The notes: generated by a model not told the origin, from the letters alone. Positions 44,101 through 54,046 are shown, counted from the first letter of the stretch. The stretch: 64,000 nucleotides of DNA from Actinomyces glycerinitolerans (GCF_900098745.1 NZ_FQTT01000012.1:187413-251412), one strand, 5' to 3'. Made by a program: numbers and translations.

Positions 44101-46143
44101 GTGTCCAACCAGCCCACCTTCGACATTGTCCTCGACGGCGCCACCCGCAGCATCGAGGCGGGCACCACGGGCACCACCCTGTTCGTGGACGCCCGTGAGG
44201 TGGTCGCCATGAAGGTGAACGGCGAGCCCTGGGACCTGGACCGCGCCCTCCCGGCGGGGGCCGTCGTCGAGCCCATCACGTTGGACAGTGAGGATGGGCT
44301 GAACATCCTGCGGCACTCCGCCACGCACGTCATGGCGCAGGCCGTCCAGGAGCTCTTCCCCGACGTCAACCTCGGCATCGGCCCCTTCATCACCGACGGC
44401 TTCTACTACGACTTCGGCGGGATCGACGCCGTCACCCCCGAGCTGCTGCGCGAAATCGAGAAGCGCATGAAGCGCATCGTCAAGGAGAATCAGACCTTCC
44501 GGCGGCGCGACATCACCGAGGCCGAGGGGCGGGCCGAACTGGCCGACCAGCCCTACAAGCTGGAACTGATCACCACCAAGGGGGCGGGTGCCGAGTCCGC
44601 CTCCGTGGAGGTCGGGGCGGGCGGCCTGACCATGTATGACAATGTGCGCCGCGACGGCACCGTGGCCTGGAAGGACCTGTGCCGTGGTCCCCACCTGCCC
44701 TCCACCAAGCTCATCGGCAACGGCTTCGCCCTGACCCGCTCCTCGGCCGCCTACTGGAAGGGCGACCAGAACGGCGACTCTCTGCAGCGCATCTACGGCA
44801 CGGCCTGGGCCACCAAGGACGACCTGAAGGCCTACCAGACCCGTATGGCCGAAGCCGCCCGCCGTGACCACCGCCGGCTCGGCGCCGAACTAGACCTGTT
44901 CTCCTTCCCCGAGGAGATCGGCCCCGGGCTGGTCGTGTTTCACCCCAAGGGCGGCATCCTGCGCCACGAGATCGAGCAGTACGTCATCGACCGGCACATC
45001 CAGGCCGGCTACGACCTGGTCCACACCCCGGAGATCTCCAAGGGCGGCCTGTTCCACACCTCCGGGCACCTGCCCTACTACGCGGACACCATGTTCCCGC
45101 CCATGCTCGCCGACGAGGAGCGCGACGCCGAGGGCAACATCACCAAGGCCGGCCAGGAGTACTACCTCAAGGCCATGAACTGCCCCATGCACAACCTGAT
45201 CTTCCGCTCCCGCGGACGCTCCTACCGTGAGTTGCCGCTGCGGTTCTTCGAGATGGGGCGTGACTACCGCTACGAGAAGAGCGGCGTGGTGCACGGGCTC
45301 ACCCGCATGCGCGGCTTCACCCAGGATGACTCTCACACCTACTGCACCCCCGAGCAGGCCGGGGAGGAGATCCGCAGGCAGATCGAGTTCTTCCTGTCGA
45401 TCCTGAAGGCCTTCGGCCTGGACGACTTCTACCTGGAGCTGTCCACCCGCGACGAGGACGGCGCCAAGAAGGACAAGTTCATCGGGTCGGACGCCGACTG
45501 GGAGGCCGCCACCCGCACCCTTGAGAAGGTGTGCACCTCCACCGGGCTGGAGTTGGTGCCCGACCCGGGCGGAGCCGCCTTCTACGGCCCCAAGGTATCC
45601 GTGCAGGTCAAGGACGCCATCGGCCGCACCTGGCAGATGTCCACCATCCAGTACGACTTCAACCAGCCCGAGCGCTTCGACCTGGAGTACACGGCCGCCG
45701 ACGGCACGCGCCGGCGCCCCATCATGATTCACGCCGCCAAGCTCGGCAGCGTGGAGCGCTTCATCGGCGTGCTCACCGAGCACTACGCCGGCGCCTTCCC
45801 CGCCTGGCTCGCTCCCGTGCAGGTGCGGCTGGTGCCCGTGGCGGAGGCCTTCGACGCATACGTCGACGACGTGGCCGCTAGGCTGCGGGCCCGGGGCGTG
45901 CGCGTGGAGGTGGATCACTCCGACGACCGCTTCGGCAAGAAGATCCGCAACGCCTCCAAGGAGAAGGTCCCCTTCACGCTGATCGCCGGCGGGGATGACG
46001 CCGACGCCGGTGCCGTCTCCTTCCGCTTCCGCGACGGCGCCCAGACCAACGGCGTGCCCGTGGACGAGGCCATCGAGCACATCACCCGCGTCATTGCCGA
46101 GCGCATCAACGAGCCGGCGGGGGAGAAGCTCACCCGTGACTGA
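44101..46143 (+). CDS. thrS: Threonyl-tRNA synthetase
   Basis: 680 residues. Charges tRNA-Thr. TGS domain (1-65), editing domain with [10 protein letters not shown], class II catalytic core with Zn-ligand cysteine in AMNCPMH, motif 2 [20 protein letters not shown] (in two parts), and a C-terminal anticodon-binding domain. GTG start with AAAGGAG just upstream. It leads an operon whose order (thrS, HIT, pgsA, patA, pimA, then NUDIX) matches that of mycobacteria. A -10-like TATGAT is at 44033. The 92-base leader is too short for a T-box. Confidence 0.97.
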   Translation: MSNQPTFDIVLDGATRSIEAGTTGTTLFVDAREVVAMKVNGEPWDLDRALPAGAVVEPITLDSEDGLNILRHSATHVMAQAVQELFPDVNLGIGPFITDGFYYDFGGIDAVTPELLREIEKRMKRIVKENQTFRRRDITEAEGRAELADQPYKLELITTKGAGAESASVEVGAGGLTMYDNVRRDGTVAWKDLCRGPHLPSTKLIGNGFALTRSSAAYWKGDQNGDSLQRIYGTAWATKDDLKAYQTRMAEAARRDHRRLGAELDLFSFPEEIGPGLVVFHPKGGILRHEIEQYVIDRHIQAGYDLVHTPEISKGGLFHTSGHLPYYADTMFPPMLADEERDAEGNITKAGQEYYLKAMNCPMHNLIFRSRGRSYRELPLRFFEMGRDYRYEKSGVVHGLTRMRGFTQDDSHTYCTPEQAGEEIRRQIEFFLSILKAFGLDDFYLELSTRDEDGAKKDKFIGSDADWEAATRTLEKVCTSTGLELVPDPGGAAFYGPKVSVQVKDAIGRTWQMSTIQYDFNQPERFDLEYTAADGTRRRPIMIHAAKLGSVERFIGVLTEHYAGAFPAWLAPVQVRLVPVAEAFDAYVDDVAARLRARGVRVEVDHSDDRFGKKIRNASKEKVPFTLIAGGDDADAGAVSFRFRDGAQTNGVPVDEAIEHITRVIAERINEPAGEKLTRD

Positions 46144-46840
46144 CATGACCGGCCAGACAGCCGCGCAGGAGTACCTCCCGGAGGCGGCCGACCCGGGCAC
46201 CGACGCGTCCGGGCAGGCGCCCGCGCTGACGCGCCTGGAGGGCACCGTCGTCGACGGCGTGCGTATCGAGGCGCCCTTCCAGCCCGCCGACACCCCCGAC
46301 CCCTTCGGAAGGCTGTGGACCCCACACCGCATGGTCTACATCGGCGGGCAGGACAAGCCCTCCGACGACTCCGCCGACCAGTGTCCCTTCTGCGCCGCCC
46401 CCGGGCGGTCGGACACGGACGCCCTCATCGTCCACCGGGGCGAGACCGCCTACGTGCTGATGAACCTGTACCCCTACAACACCGGCCACCTGCTGATCTG
46501 TCCCTACCGGCACATCTCCGACTGGACCGAGGCCACCGCCGCCGAGCGCACCGAGATCGGCGTGCTCACGGCCCGCGCCATGGAGGTGGTGCGCGCCGTC
46601 TCCCACCCGCATGGCTTCAACCTGGGCATGAACCAGGGTCAGGTCGCGGGCGCGGGCATCGCCGCCCACCTGCATCAGCACGTGGTGCCCCGCTGGACCG
46701 GTGACGCCAACTTCATGCCGATCATCGGCAAGACCAAACCCGTGCCCCAGCTGCTGGGAGACCAGCGTGACCAGCTCGCCGCGGCCTGGGACAGCGCGCC
46801 CACCGCACTGGACACGGGCCGTCCCGACCCGGAACGCTGA
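46136..46840 (+). CDS. HIT family hydrolase/phosphorylase (Ap4A phosphorylase-like)
   Basis: 234 residues (GTG 46136) or 231 (ATG 46145). Zn-knuckle cysteines CPFC (83-86) and the histidine triad HLHQHVV (178-184) are visible, as is [10 protein letters not shown]. The orthologous gene in mycobacteria (position Rv2613c) encodes a diadenosine tetraphosphate phosphorylase, so nucleotide-polyphosphate breakdown is the likely job. It overlaps the thrS end by 8 bases, is followed by pgsA after 8 bases, and has a 60-residue variable N-terminus. Confidence 0.9.
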   Translation: MTDMTGQTAAQEYLPEAADPGTDASGQAPALTRLEGTVVDGVRIEAPFQPADTPDPFGRLWTPHRMVYIGGQDKPSDDSADQCPFCAAPGRSDTDALIVHRGETAYVLMNLYPYNTGHLLICPYRHISDWTEATAAERTEIGVLTARAMEVVRAVSHPHGFNLGMNQGQVAGAGIAAHLHQHVVPRWTGDANFMPIIGKTKPVPQLLGDQRDQLAAAWDSAPTALDTGRPDPER

Positions 46841-46848
46841 GGAGCCGC

Positions 46849-47487
46849 ATGCTCGGACAACACGGAAGAGGCATCACCCGCGCCCTGTTCACCGCCCCCG
46901 CCCGGGGGCTGGCCCGGATCGGCGTCACCCCGAATATGCTCACCGTCGCCGGCACGGTAGCCACGGTCACGGTGGCGGTGCTGACCCTGCCGCAGGGGCG
47001 CTTCATCCTCGGTCCCGTCCTGCTGGCGGCCGTGCTGATCGGTGACTCCTTCGACGGCATCCTCGCCCGCCTGACCGGCACCAGCTCGCCCTTCGGCGCG
47101 TTCCTGGACTCCACCATGGACCGCCTGGCCGACGGCGCCGTCTTCGGCTCCCTGGCCGTATGGGCCGCCGTGCACCTTCAGGCCGGGCCGCTGCGCACCT
47201 GGACGGTCGCCGTCGCCGTGACCACCGTGGTGCTAGCGGCCGCCGTCCCCTACGCCCGCGCCCGCGCCGAGTCCGTGGGCGCCACCGCGGCAGTAGGCAT
47301 CGCCGAGCGCACCGACCGGCTGATCATCACCGCCGTCGGCGTCCTCGCCGTCGGCCTGGGCACGCCCGCATGGGTGCTCACCGCCGCCCTGGCGCTCGTG
47401 GCCGTCGGCTCCCTGATCACCGTCATTCAGCGGGTGACCACCGTCCACCGGCAGCTGACCCGACCGGCGGCGGAGGCGCGTCCATGA
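46849..47487 (+). CDS. pgsA: CDP-alcohol phosphatidyltransferase, phosphatidylinositol phosphate synthase
   Basis: 212 residues. An integral membrane enzyme making the phosphatidylinositol-phosphate backbone from CDP-diacylglycerol and inositol phosphate. The signature D-x2-DG-x2-AR-x8-G-x3-D-x3-D is intact (Asp66, Asp69, Gly70, Ala73-Arg74, Gly83, Asp87, Asp91). Six helices are predicted. The gene sits in the PI-mannoside operon, directly before the acyltransferase (ATGA overlap), which supports PI rather than phosphatidylglycerol synthesis. Confidence 0.93.
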   Translation: MLGQHGRGITRALFTAPARGLARIGVTPNMLTVAGTVATVTVAVLTLPQGRFILGPVLLAAVLIGDSFDGILARLTGTSSPFGAFLDSTMDRLADGAVFGSLAVWAAVHLQAGPLRTWTVAVAVTTVVLAAAVPYARARAESVGATAAVGIAERTDRLIITAVGVLAVGLGTPAWVLTAALALVAVGSLITVIQRVTTVHRQLTRPAAEARP

Positions 47488-48488
47488 GCATCGGAATCGA
47501 GGACCTGTACCGGCTGGCGTGGCGGCATGTGCGCAAGGTGCCCGCGCCAATCGGGTACGCCCTGGCCGCCGCCGGGGCCGACGCCGCCTGGGCCTGGCAC
47601 CGGCTGCGCGGCGGCGAGAAGGGCGTCGGCCAACTCGAGAAGAACTTGGCGCGGATAATGCCGGGCGCCTCCGCCCGCCAGGTGCGCCGTACCTCCCGCG
47701 CCGGCATGCGCTCCTACATGCGCTACTTCTACGAGGCCTTCGCCCTGCCCGGTATGAGCCTGGAGCAGATCGGCGCCCGCGTGCGCCCCGACATCGACCC
47801 GCGCGCATATGCCGACCTCAAACACGGCTCCATCGTGATCGCCCTGCCCCACATGGGCAACTGGGACCTGGCCGGCGCCTGGGCCAGTCAGGAGCTCGCC
47901 CAGGTACTCACCGTCGCAGAGAAGCTCGAGCCGGCGGACCTGTTCGAACAGTTCGTGGACTTCCGCGAGGGCCTGGGCATGAAGGTCATCGGCCAGGGCC
48001 GGGGAGAGAAGGTCTTCGACCGACTGGTCGAGACCGCCGGCCAGGGGCACTACGTGGTCGCCCTACTGGCCGACCGCGACCTGTCCAGCTCCGGCATCCT
48101 GACCGACCTGGCCGGGCACCCGGCGCGCGTGGCCGCTGGGCCGGCGGCCCTGGCCGGCAGGCTCGGCGTGCCCCTGTACGACGCCTCCCTGCACTACGAG
48201 CGCCTGGACGGCGAGCGCCGCCGCCGGGCCGGATCCCGCTGGGGCATCGTGCTGACCATCCGCCCGGTGGACGCGCCCGCCGGCCTGGTGGGGCGTGAGC
48301 GGGTCACCGCTCTCACCCACGCCTGGGTGGCCGACGTCGCCCCCCGCCTGATGGAACACGCCGTCGACTGGCACATGCTGCAGGCGGTTTTCGACGCCGA
48401 CCTCGATCCCGAGCGGCTCGCGCGCAGGCATGCCGCCGAGTCCGCGAGGCAGCCGGCGGGCGAGGCCGAGCCGGAGGCCGGCGCATGA
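47484..48488 (+). CDS. patA: Phosphatidylinositol mannoside acyltransferase (LpxL/HtrB-like family)
   Basis: 334 residues. The acyltransferase signature HMGNWDL (His and Asp of the H-x4-D motif) and LLADRDLSSSGI identify the LPLAT family; in actinobacteria this place in the operon is PatA, which acylates PI-mannoside. No clear transmembrane segment: it is probably a peripheral inner-face membrane enzyme. ATG 47484 overlaps pgsA by 4 bases; the reading frame upstream of it lies inside pgsA. It overlaps pimA downstream by 4 bases. The last 40 residues are Ala/Glu-rich. Confidence 0.92.
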   Translation: MSIGIEDLYRLAWRHVRKVPAPIGYALAAAGADAAWAWHRLRGGEKGVGQLEKNLARIMPGASARQVRRTSRAGMRSYMRYFYEAFALPGMSLEQIGARVRPDIDPRAYADLKHGSIVIALPHMGNWDLAGAWASQELAQVLTVAEKLEPADLFEQFVDFREGLGMKVIGQGRGEKVFDRLVETAGQGHYVVALLADRDLSSSGILTDLAGHPARVAAGPAALAGRLGVPLYDASLHYERLDGERRRRAGSRWGIVLTIRPVDAPAGLVGRERVTALTHAWVADVAPRLMEHAVDWHMLQAVFDADLDPERLARRHAAESARQPAGEAEPEAGA

Positions 48489-49666
48489 GAATCGGGATCG
48501 TATGCCCCTACTCGCTGGACGCGCACGGCGGCGTGCAGGTGCATGTCATGGATTTGGCTCGTGAGCTGATGCGCCGCGGACACGAGGTGCAGGTGCTGGC
48601 GCCCGCCTCGTCGGACCTGGAGCTGCCGGACTGGGTCACCAGTGCCGGCGACTCCATCGCCATCCCCTACAACGGTTCGATCGCCCGCCTCAATTTCGGG
48701 ACCGCGGTGGCTCGCCGCGCCCACCGTTGGCTGGCCGCCGGCGATTTCGACCTGCTGCACATCCACGAGCCCATCACCCCCAGCGTCGGCATGCTCGCCC
48801 TGCAGGCGTCCGACGGGCCGGTGGTCGGCACCTTCCACGCCGCCATGGACCGCTCCCTGGCCCGTGAACTGCTGTCCCCGGTGGCGGTGCCGCTGGTGGA
48901 GAAGCTCACCGCCCGCATCGCCGTCTCCGAGGAGGCGCGCCGCACCCTGATCCAGTACCACGGCGGCGACGCGGTGGTCATCCCCAACGGCGTGTACGTC
49001 GCCCCCTTCGCGGACGCCCCCAAGCATGATCCGCGCTTCGTGGGCACCACGCAGGCCCCCACCATCTCCTTCCTGGGCCGTTTGGATGAGCCCCGCAAGG
49101 GCCTGCAGGTACTTGCCCGCGCCATTCCCACGGTGCTGGCCGCCATCCCGGACGCCCGCTTCCTCATCGCCGGCCGTGGTGACGCCGCGGAGGAGCGCGC
49201 CGCCCTGGAGCGCTTCGGCGACCAGGTGGTGTTCCTCGGCGGCGTCTCCGACGCCGACAAGGCCGCGATGCTCGCCTCCTGCTCTTGCTACGTGGCCCCA
49301 CAGACCGGCGGGGAGTCCTTCGGCATTGTGTTGGTGGAGGCGATGGCGGCCGGCACCCATGTGGTCGCCTCCGACCTGACCGCGTTCTCCGACGTCCTCG
49401 GCGAGGGCACCTATGGCGCCCTGTTCCACAACGGTGACAGTGACGACCTGGCCCGCGCCATCATCGACACTCTCACCGACACCGCCGCCGCCGACACTCG
49501 CCGCACCGCCGCGTCCGCGGTGGTGGGCCGCTACGACTGGTCCGCGGTCACCGACGCCGTGCTGGATGTGTACGACATGGCCCTGTCCACGGCCCACACG
49601 CGCGTAACCATTGCCCCCGGCTCGCGCACCATGGTGGGCAGACTGCGCGACGCCCTTGAGGACTGA
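48485..49666 (+). CDS. pimA: Phosphatidylinositol alpha-mannosyltransferase, GT4 family
   Basis: 393 residues. Transfers the first mannose from GDP-mannose to phosphatidylinositol at the cytosolic face. GT-B fold: N-terminal CPYSLDAHGGVQVHV, HIHEPITP, and C-terminal GGESFGIVLVEAMAAG with the GT4 E-x7-E pair. The operon order (pgsA, patA, pimA with ATGA overlaps) is the basis for naming it pimA rather than another GT4. Confidence 0.94.
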   Translation: MRIGIVCPYSLDAHGGVQVHVMDLARELMRRGHEVQVLAPASSDLELPDWVTSAGDSIAIPYNGSIARLNFGTAVARRAHRWLAAGDFDLLHIHEPITPSVGMLALQASDGPVVGTFHAAMDRSLARELLSPVAVPLVEKLTARIAVSEEARRTLIQYHGGDAVVIPNGVYVAPFADAPKHDPRFVGTTQAPTISFLGRLDEPRKGLQVLARAIPTVLAAIPDARFLIAGRGDAAEERAALERFGDQVVFLGGVSDADKAAMLASCSCYVAPQTGGESFGIVLVEAMAAGTHVVASDLTAFSDVLGEGTYGALFHNGDSDDLARAIIDTLTDTAAADTRRTAASAVVGRYDWSAVTDAVLDVYDMALSTAHTRVTIAPGSRTMVGRLRDALED

Positions 49667-49682
49667 CCGGAGGAGTAAAGCC

Positions 49683-50378
49683 ATGCTCAACCCGATCATT
49701 GCTGCAGGGTCGCAGCTGCCGGCCCCGCCTGCGGACCCGCCGGGTGGGCCGCCCACCTGGCTGGGACCCGCCGTCGTCGTGCTCGCCGCGGCACTGGTGT
49801 TTCTGGCGATCGCCTGGTCGGCGTATGCCAAGGCACTGCGCGTGGACCGACTGCACCGGCAGGTGCTGGGATCGCGAGCCACTCTGGAGGCACAGTTGGT
49901 CCACCGGGCACAGGCCGCCGCCGACCTGGCGGCCTCCGGTCTGCTCGACCCCGCCTCCGCGCTGCTGCTGTCGCAGGCCGCACACGACGCGCTCGACGCC
50001 GAGGGCCCGATCGTCGACGACGGCCTGGACACGGACACCCCGGCCCAGCCGACCGGCGAGGGCACCCGCAGCCGTGCCCGTATCGAGTCCGACCTGTCCC
50101 GGGTGATCCGCACCGTCGTCGACGCGCCCACGCGCGCCGCGCTCGCCGCCGACCCGCGGGGCCAGGACGCCCTGGACCGGCTGGACAAGGCCGCCTACCG
50201 AATGGTGCTGGCCCGCCGTTTCCACAACACGCACGTGGCCGAGGCCCGGCGCCTGCGTGCGGCGTTGGACGTACGGGCGCTGCACCTGGCAGGCCACGCC
50301 CCCCTGCCACGTACCTTCGACATTGACGACGCCACCGATGCGCCGAGCCCATCCGGAAACACGCAGGTGACATCATGA
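49683..50378 (+). CDS. Membrane protein with LemA-like topology, unknown function
   Basis: 231 residues. One transmembrane helix near the N-terminus (WLGPAVVVLAAALVFLAIAW) followed by a long helical, charged cytoplasmic or extracytoplasmic region including DRLHRQVLGSRATLEAQL and ARRFHNTHVAEARRLRAA. This is like the LemA layout (helix then a coiled helical bundle) but I see no decisive LemA motif. The ATG has GGAGGAG upstream. It overlaps the next gene by 4 bases and belongs to the pimA operon. A role in the membrane or envelope is only inferred. Confidence 0.7.
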   Translation: MLNPIIAAGSQLPAPPADPPGGPPTWLGPAVVVLAAALVFLAIAWSAYAKALRVDRLHRQVLGSRATLEAQLVHRAQAAADLAASGLLDPASALLLSQAAHDALDAEGPIVDDGLDTDTPAQPTGEGTRSRARIESDLSRVIRTVVDAPTRAALAADPRGQDALDRLDKAAYRMVLARRFHNTHVAEARRLRAALDVRALHLAGHAPLPRTFDIDDATDAPSPSGNTQVTS

Positions 50379-51577
50379 GCACCCCGTCCTCCTACCCCGG
50401 CCCCGGCAACGCCTGGGCACCCCGCCCCGGGTATCGACGCAACGGCTACCCGGCGGTCAGCCCCGTACAGCCTTCCTCCGCCCCGACATGGACACCGCAG
50501 GCGATGGTGCACCGCCGCCGCGGCACCATTGTCAGTTGGATCATGGCCTGCCTGGGAGCGGTAGGGCTGGCGGTGATGCTGTGGATCATTTTCTCCTCCA
50601 CCACCGGAGCCGCCTCCGAGCTGATGGAGCCCATCCTGCTGGCATTGGTACCGCTGGGCATCGTCCTGGTAACGGTCCGCTGGATCGACCGCTGGGAGCC
50701 CGAACCGCCCGGCGTACTGGTGGCCGCCTTCCTATGGGGTGCCGGCGTGGCCACCGTCGTCTCCATGGTGATCAACACCTCTGCCTCCCTACTGGTGTCA
50801 TCCACCACCGGCACGGTGTCCGGCGGCGAGCTCGTCTCCGCGGTCGTTACCGCACCGATCGCGGAGGAATCCACCAAGGGTCTGGGCGTGCTCATCATCT
50901 TCCTGCTGTGGCGGCGCACCTTCAACGGCGCCGTCGACGGGATCGTCTACGCATCGGTGGTAGCCGCCGGTTTCGCCTTCGCCGAGAACATCCTGTACTT
51001 CGTGCGGTATTCCGACGAGCTGCTGTTCGTCTTCCTCCAGCGCGGGATCGCCTCGCCCTTCGCCCACGTCACCTTCACCGCCTGCACCGGGCTGGCGATC
51101 GGGGCGAGCGTGCGCATGCGGTCAAACTTGGCGTGGATGTGGACCACACCGCTGGGGCTGGCCTGCGCGATCGTGATGCACTCCTTCTGGAACGGCGTGC
51201 TGGCCAGTGAACCGTCCCTGTACTTCTATGTCGCAGTCCCCTTCTTCATCGCCGCGATCGGCCTGGTGCTGTGGCTGCGCTGGAGCGAACGCATGACCAT
51301 GCGGCAGCGGCTGGCGGACTATCAGCGCGCGGGCTGGCTCTCGCCCGCCGAGGTCACCATGATTACCACCGGCGCCGGGCGGGCGGCCGCCCGCCGCTGG
51401 GCCATGAGTCGCGGTCCGGCAGCCGCCAGGGCCATGCAGGCGTTCCTGAAGGCGGCCGCCTCCCTGGCGCAGCTGCGTCAGCAGGCGATCGACGGGCACG
51501 CCGACGCCGATTTTGCGGTACAGGAGTCCGCCCTGCTGGCGGCTATAGTCGAGCAACGCTATGTCTTCACCCGCTGA
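50375..51577 (+). CDS. PrsW family intramembrane metalloprotease
   Basis: 400 residues. About nine transmembrane segments. Key PrsW motifs: APIAEESTKG (Glu164-Glu165, Lys168), a following GFAFAENILYF and MHSFWN metal-site His. The N-terminus is 50 residues of Pro-rich, cytoplasmic sequence; a hydrophilic C-terminal tail of about 100 residues follows the last helix. PrsW in Bacillus cleaves an anti-sigma factor; the target here is unknown. The overlap with the upstream protein gene and with the NUDIX gene shows cotranscription with pimA. Confidence 0.9.
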   Translation: MSTPSSYPGPGNAWAPRPGYRRNGYPAVSPVQPSSAPTWTPQAMVHRRRGTIVSWIMACLGAVGLAVMLWIIFSSTTGAASELMEPILLALVPLGIVLVTVRWIDRWEPEPPGVLVAAFLWGAGVATVVSMVINTSASLLVSSTTGTVSGGELVSAVVTAPIAEESTKGLGVLIIFLLWRRTFNGAVDGIVYASVVAAGFAFAENILYFVRYSDELLFVFLQRGIASPFAHVTFTACTGLAIGASVRMRSNLAWMWTTPLGLACAIVMHSFWNGVLASEPSLYFYVAVPFFIAAIGLVLWLRWSERMTMRQRLADYQRAGWLSPAEVTMITTGAGRAAARRWAMSRGPAAARAMQAFLKAAASLAQLRQQAIDGHADADFAVQESALLAAIVEQRYVFTR

Positions 51578-52196
51578 CGCCAGCGACCTGCCCTGGCCCG
51601 CCCCCACCCTCGCCGCCGACGGGCGTGACCCGCTGCGCGTACCGCCCAACTGGACCCAGCTGCTCGACGCCTCCGAGTGGCACCTGAACGCCGCCGGCCT
51701 GCCGTTCCGCCAGGCGGCGCGCGTGATCGCCCTGCGGCGTGTGCCCCGGCCCGCCATCCTGCTGGTCGTCGGCCATGACTTCGGCGACACCACCCATGCG
51801 TGGGGATTCACGCCGGGCGGTGGCCTGCTGTCGGGGGAGACGCCCATCGGTGGGGCGCGTCGCGAGCTCGCGGAGGAGACCGGCATCACCTTGGCCGAGG
51901 CGGCCCTGACCGGACCGGTGGTGGAACGCAGGGCGCTGTTCACTTTCAACCAGGTCACCTGCCGCCAGGACGAGCTGTTCTACCTGACGCACCTCGAGGC
52001 TAGCGTCGGCGTGGACCGCTCCGGCTGGACCGACACCGAGCGGCAGGTGCTGGACTCGCTGCGCTGGTGGGAATTGGACGAGCTGGACGCCGCCGTAGCT
52101 GCCGGCATGACCGTCTACCCGCATATCCTTCCGGCACTCGCCCGTGAACTCCTGGACGGCTGGGACGGCCGGGTGCGCCACGTCGTCGAGCACTAG
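51561..52196 (+). CDS. NUDIX hydrolase
   Basis: 211 residues. Complete Nudix box G-x5-E-x7-REU-x-EE-x-GU at 87-109 (Glu93, Arg101-Glu102, Glu105-Glu106, Gly108-Ile109). It hydrolyses a nucleoside-diphosphate-linked substrate; the exact substrate is unclear. The last gene of the operon, as the mycobacterial locus also ends in a NUDIX gene (Rv2609c). It overlaps the PrsW gene by 17 bases. Its TAG stop is part of the CTAGGTC terminus of the repeat element that follows, so the element may have supplied or altered the C-terminus. Confidence 0.9.
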   Translation: MSSPADASDLPWPAPTLAADGRDPLRVPPNWTQLLDASEWHLNAAGLPFRQAARVIALRRVPRPAILLVVGHDFGDTTHAWGFTPGGGLLSGETPIGGARRELAEETGITLAEAALTGPVVERRALFTFNQVTCRQDELFYLTHLEASVGVDRSGWTDTERQVLDSLRWWELDELDAAVAAGMTVYPHILPALARELLDGWDGRVRHVVEH

Positions 52197-52400
52197 GTCC
52201 GGTTGTGTAAGTGCTTGGGTGGCGGTGTGTGGTTGTTGAGCCTGTCGGTTGGACCGCTGTTCCCCCGTTGGACCCCTGTTCCCCCGTTGGACCGCCGTAG
52301 CCGCCGGTTACAGCGGTCCAACGGGGCGTGGGCGGTCCAACGGGGCGGTGCAAGACCCACTCGCCCCACCACCACAAACGACTTACACAACGCGACCTAG
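52192..52400. repeat. MITE-like element with terminal inverted repeats and internal GGTCCAACGGGG motifs
   Basis: About 209 bp bounded by imperfect inverted ends: CTAGGTCCGGTTGTGTAAGT on the left and the complement of CTAGGTCGCGTTGTGTAAGT on the right. Inside are several inverted copies of GTTGGACC and GGTCCAACGGGG and two 19-bp tandem units. The same sequence, inverted, occurs at 63516-64000. It carries no gene. It fits a non-autonomous transposable or repeat element (inference). Confidence 0.75.
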
Positions 52401-52412
52401 GGCCGGCGCGTT

Positions 52413-52442
52413 TTGACCGACCCCTTAGACTTGACGTAGGTA
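52413..52442 (+). promoter_or_regulatory. Candidate promoter of yebC
   Basis: TTGACC (52413-52418), 18-base spacer, TAGGTA (52437-52442). It lies just outside the repeat element, giving a leader of about 55 bases to the ATG at 52505. Confidence 0.5.
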
Positions 52443-52504
52443 TGTTCGCATACGGCCTCCCGACCCTCGCCGCCGGGAGGAACGGAAGACTGCAAGGAGA
52501 ACAG

Positions 52505-53269
52505 ATGTCGGGTCACTCCAAGTGGGCCACCACGAAGCACAAGAAGGCCGCCATCGACGCCAAGCGCGGCAAGCTTTTCGCCCGCCTGATCAAGAACATT
52601 GAAGTCGCCGCCCGCACCGGCGGCGGCGACCCCAACGGCAACCCGACCCTGTACGACGCCATCCAGAAGGCCAAGAAGAACTCGGTCCCGGCGGACAACA
52701 TCACCCGCGCCGTCAAGCGCGGAAGCGGCGAGGAGGCCGGCGGCGCCGACTGGCAGACCATCATGTACGAGGGCTACGGCCCCGAGGGCGTCGCCTTCCT
52801 GGTCGAGTGCCTGACCGACAACCGCAACCGCGCCGCCTCGGACGTGCGCGTCGCCTTCACCCGCACCGGCGGCTCCCTGGCGGACCCCGGCTCGGTGGCC
52901 TACAACTTCACCCGCAAGGGCGTGGTCGAGGTCGCCAAGGGTGATGGCGTGGACGAGGACACGATCCTCATGGCCGTGCTCGACGCCGGTGCCGAGGAGG
53001 TTGTGGAGGGTGCCGAATCCTTCGAGATCATCTCCGAGCCCGGCGATCTGGTGGCGGTGCGCAAGGCCGTCACCGACGCCGGCATGGACTACGAGTCCGC
53101 CGAGTCCCAGTTCGTCGCCGGCACCACCGTGGCGGTGGACCTCGACGGCGCCCGCAAGGTGATGCGGCTGATCGACGCCCTGGAGGACCTCGACGACGTG
53201 CAGAACGTCTACACCTCCGTCGACATCACCCCCGAGGTTGCCGCCCAGCTCGACGCGGACGACGATTAG
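52505..53269 (+). CDS. yebC: YebC/TACO1 family protein
   Basis: 254 residues. Begins [20 protein letters not shown], the family hallmark, followed by [13 protein letters not shown] and [15 protein letters not shown]. Long described as a transcription regulator; recent work on the family links it to translation of proline-rich stretches (family knowledge). An AAGGAGAAC site lies before the ATG. It starts the RuvCAB cluster, an order common in actinobacteria. Confidence 0.96.
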   Translation: MSGHSKWATTKHKKAAIDAKRGKLFARLIKNIEVAARTGGGDPNGNPTLYDAIQKAKKNSVPADNITRAVKRGSGEEAGGADWQTIMYEGYGPEGVAFLVECLTDNRNRAASDVRVAFTRTGGSLADPGSVAYNFTRKGVVEVAKGDGVDEDTILMAVLDAGAEEVVEGAESFEIISEPGDLVAVRKAVTDAGMDYESAESQFVAGTTVAVDLDGARKVMRLIDALEDLDDVQNVYTSVDITPEVAAQLDADDD

Positions 53270-53293
53270 ACCTCGCCACCGCCAGGCGCAGCC

Positions 53294-53989
53294 ATGAGCG
53301 AACCGTCCCCGCTGGCCACCGAGCGGGCCCCTGGACGGGGCGGCCGCCGTCGCGGCGCCGTCGCCGAGCAGCGCGTGCTGGGCATCGACCCCGGCATGAC
53401 CCGCTGTGGACTGGGCTGCATCGACGTCGATGCGCGGCGCCGCGCCCGCCTGGTGGAGGTCGGGGTGGTGCGTACCCCGGCCTCTGCCAGTCCCGAACTG
53501 CGGCTGCTGACCATCGCCGACGCCCTGGACGACTGGATCGCCCGGCTGGCGCCCACCGCCATCTCCGTCGAACGCGTCTTCGCCCAGGACAATCTGCGCT
53601 CGGTGGTTCCCGTGGCCGAGGTGATCGGGGTGGCGATGGTGGCCGGGGCCCGCGCCGGACTGGAGGTCGCCCAGCACACCCCCAGCGAGGCCAAGGCGGC
53701 GGTGACCGGCTCCGGCACCGCCGGCAAGGCCCAGGTGCAGGCAATGGTCCGGCGCATCCTCGGCCTGGACGCCCCGCCCCGCCCCGCCGACGCGGCGGAC
53801 GCCCTGGCCCAGGCCATCTGCCACGCCTGGCGCGGTGGCGGCACCGGCGTCGACGGCAGCACGGACATGGTCTCCGCGGGCGGTTCGATCCGGGCCTCCG
53901 CCCGCACTCCCGCCCAGCAGGCGTGGGCGGCCGCACAGGCGAGGGCGCGCCGCACCGGCGCCGTCGACCCGCGCCGCCGAACCCGCTAG
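53294..53989 (+). CDS. ruvC: Holliday junction resolvase RuvC
   Basis: 231 residues, longer than the usual 170-190 because of a 25-residue basic N-terminal leader and a C-terminal Ala/Arg-rich tail of about 55 residues. Catalytic acids: Asp32 (GIDPGMTRCG), Glu93 (VERVF), Asp166 and Asp169 (ADAADAL). Cuts Holliday junctions after RuvAB branch migration. The ATG is 24 bases after the yebC stop. Confidence 0.96.
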   Translation: MSEPSPLATERAPGRGGRRRGAVAEQRVLGIDPGMTRCGLGCIDVDARRRARLVEVGVVRTPASASPELRLLTIADALDDWIARLAPTAISVERVFAQDNLRSVVPVAEVIGVAMVAGARAGLEVAQHTPSEAKAAVTGSGTAGKAQVQAMVRRILGLDAPPRPADAADALAQAICHAWRGGGTGVDGSTDMVSAGGSIRASARTPAQQAWAAAQARARRTGAVDPRRRTR

Positions 53990-54046
53990 AGTCGACCCCA
54001 TGCTGAACAGGTGTTCGACGCCCACATTCCAAGGAGCCCACGCCGC

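Noticed and set aside
48194-54025. Long minus-strand open frames at 48194-50188 and 52397-54025
   Set aside because: Both lie antisense to well-identified genes (patA/pimA and yebC/ruvC) and show Arg/Ala/Gly-rich shadow composition.
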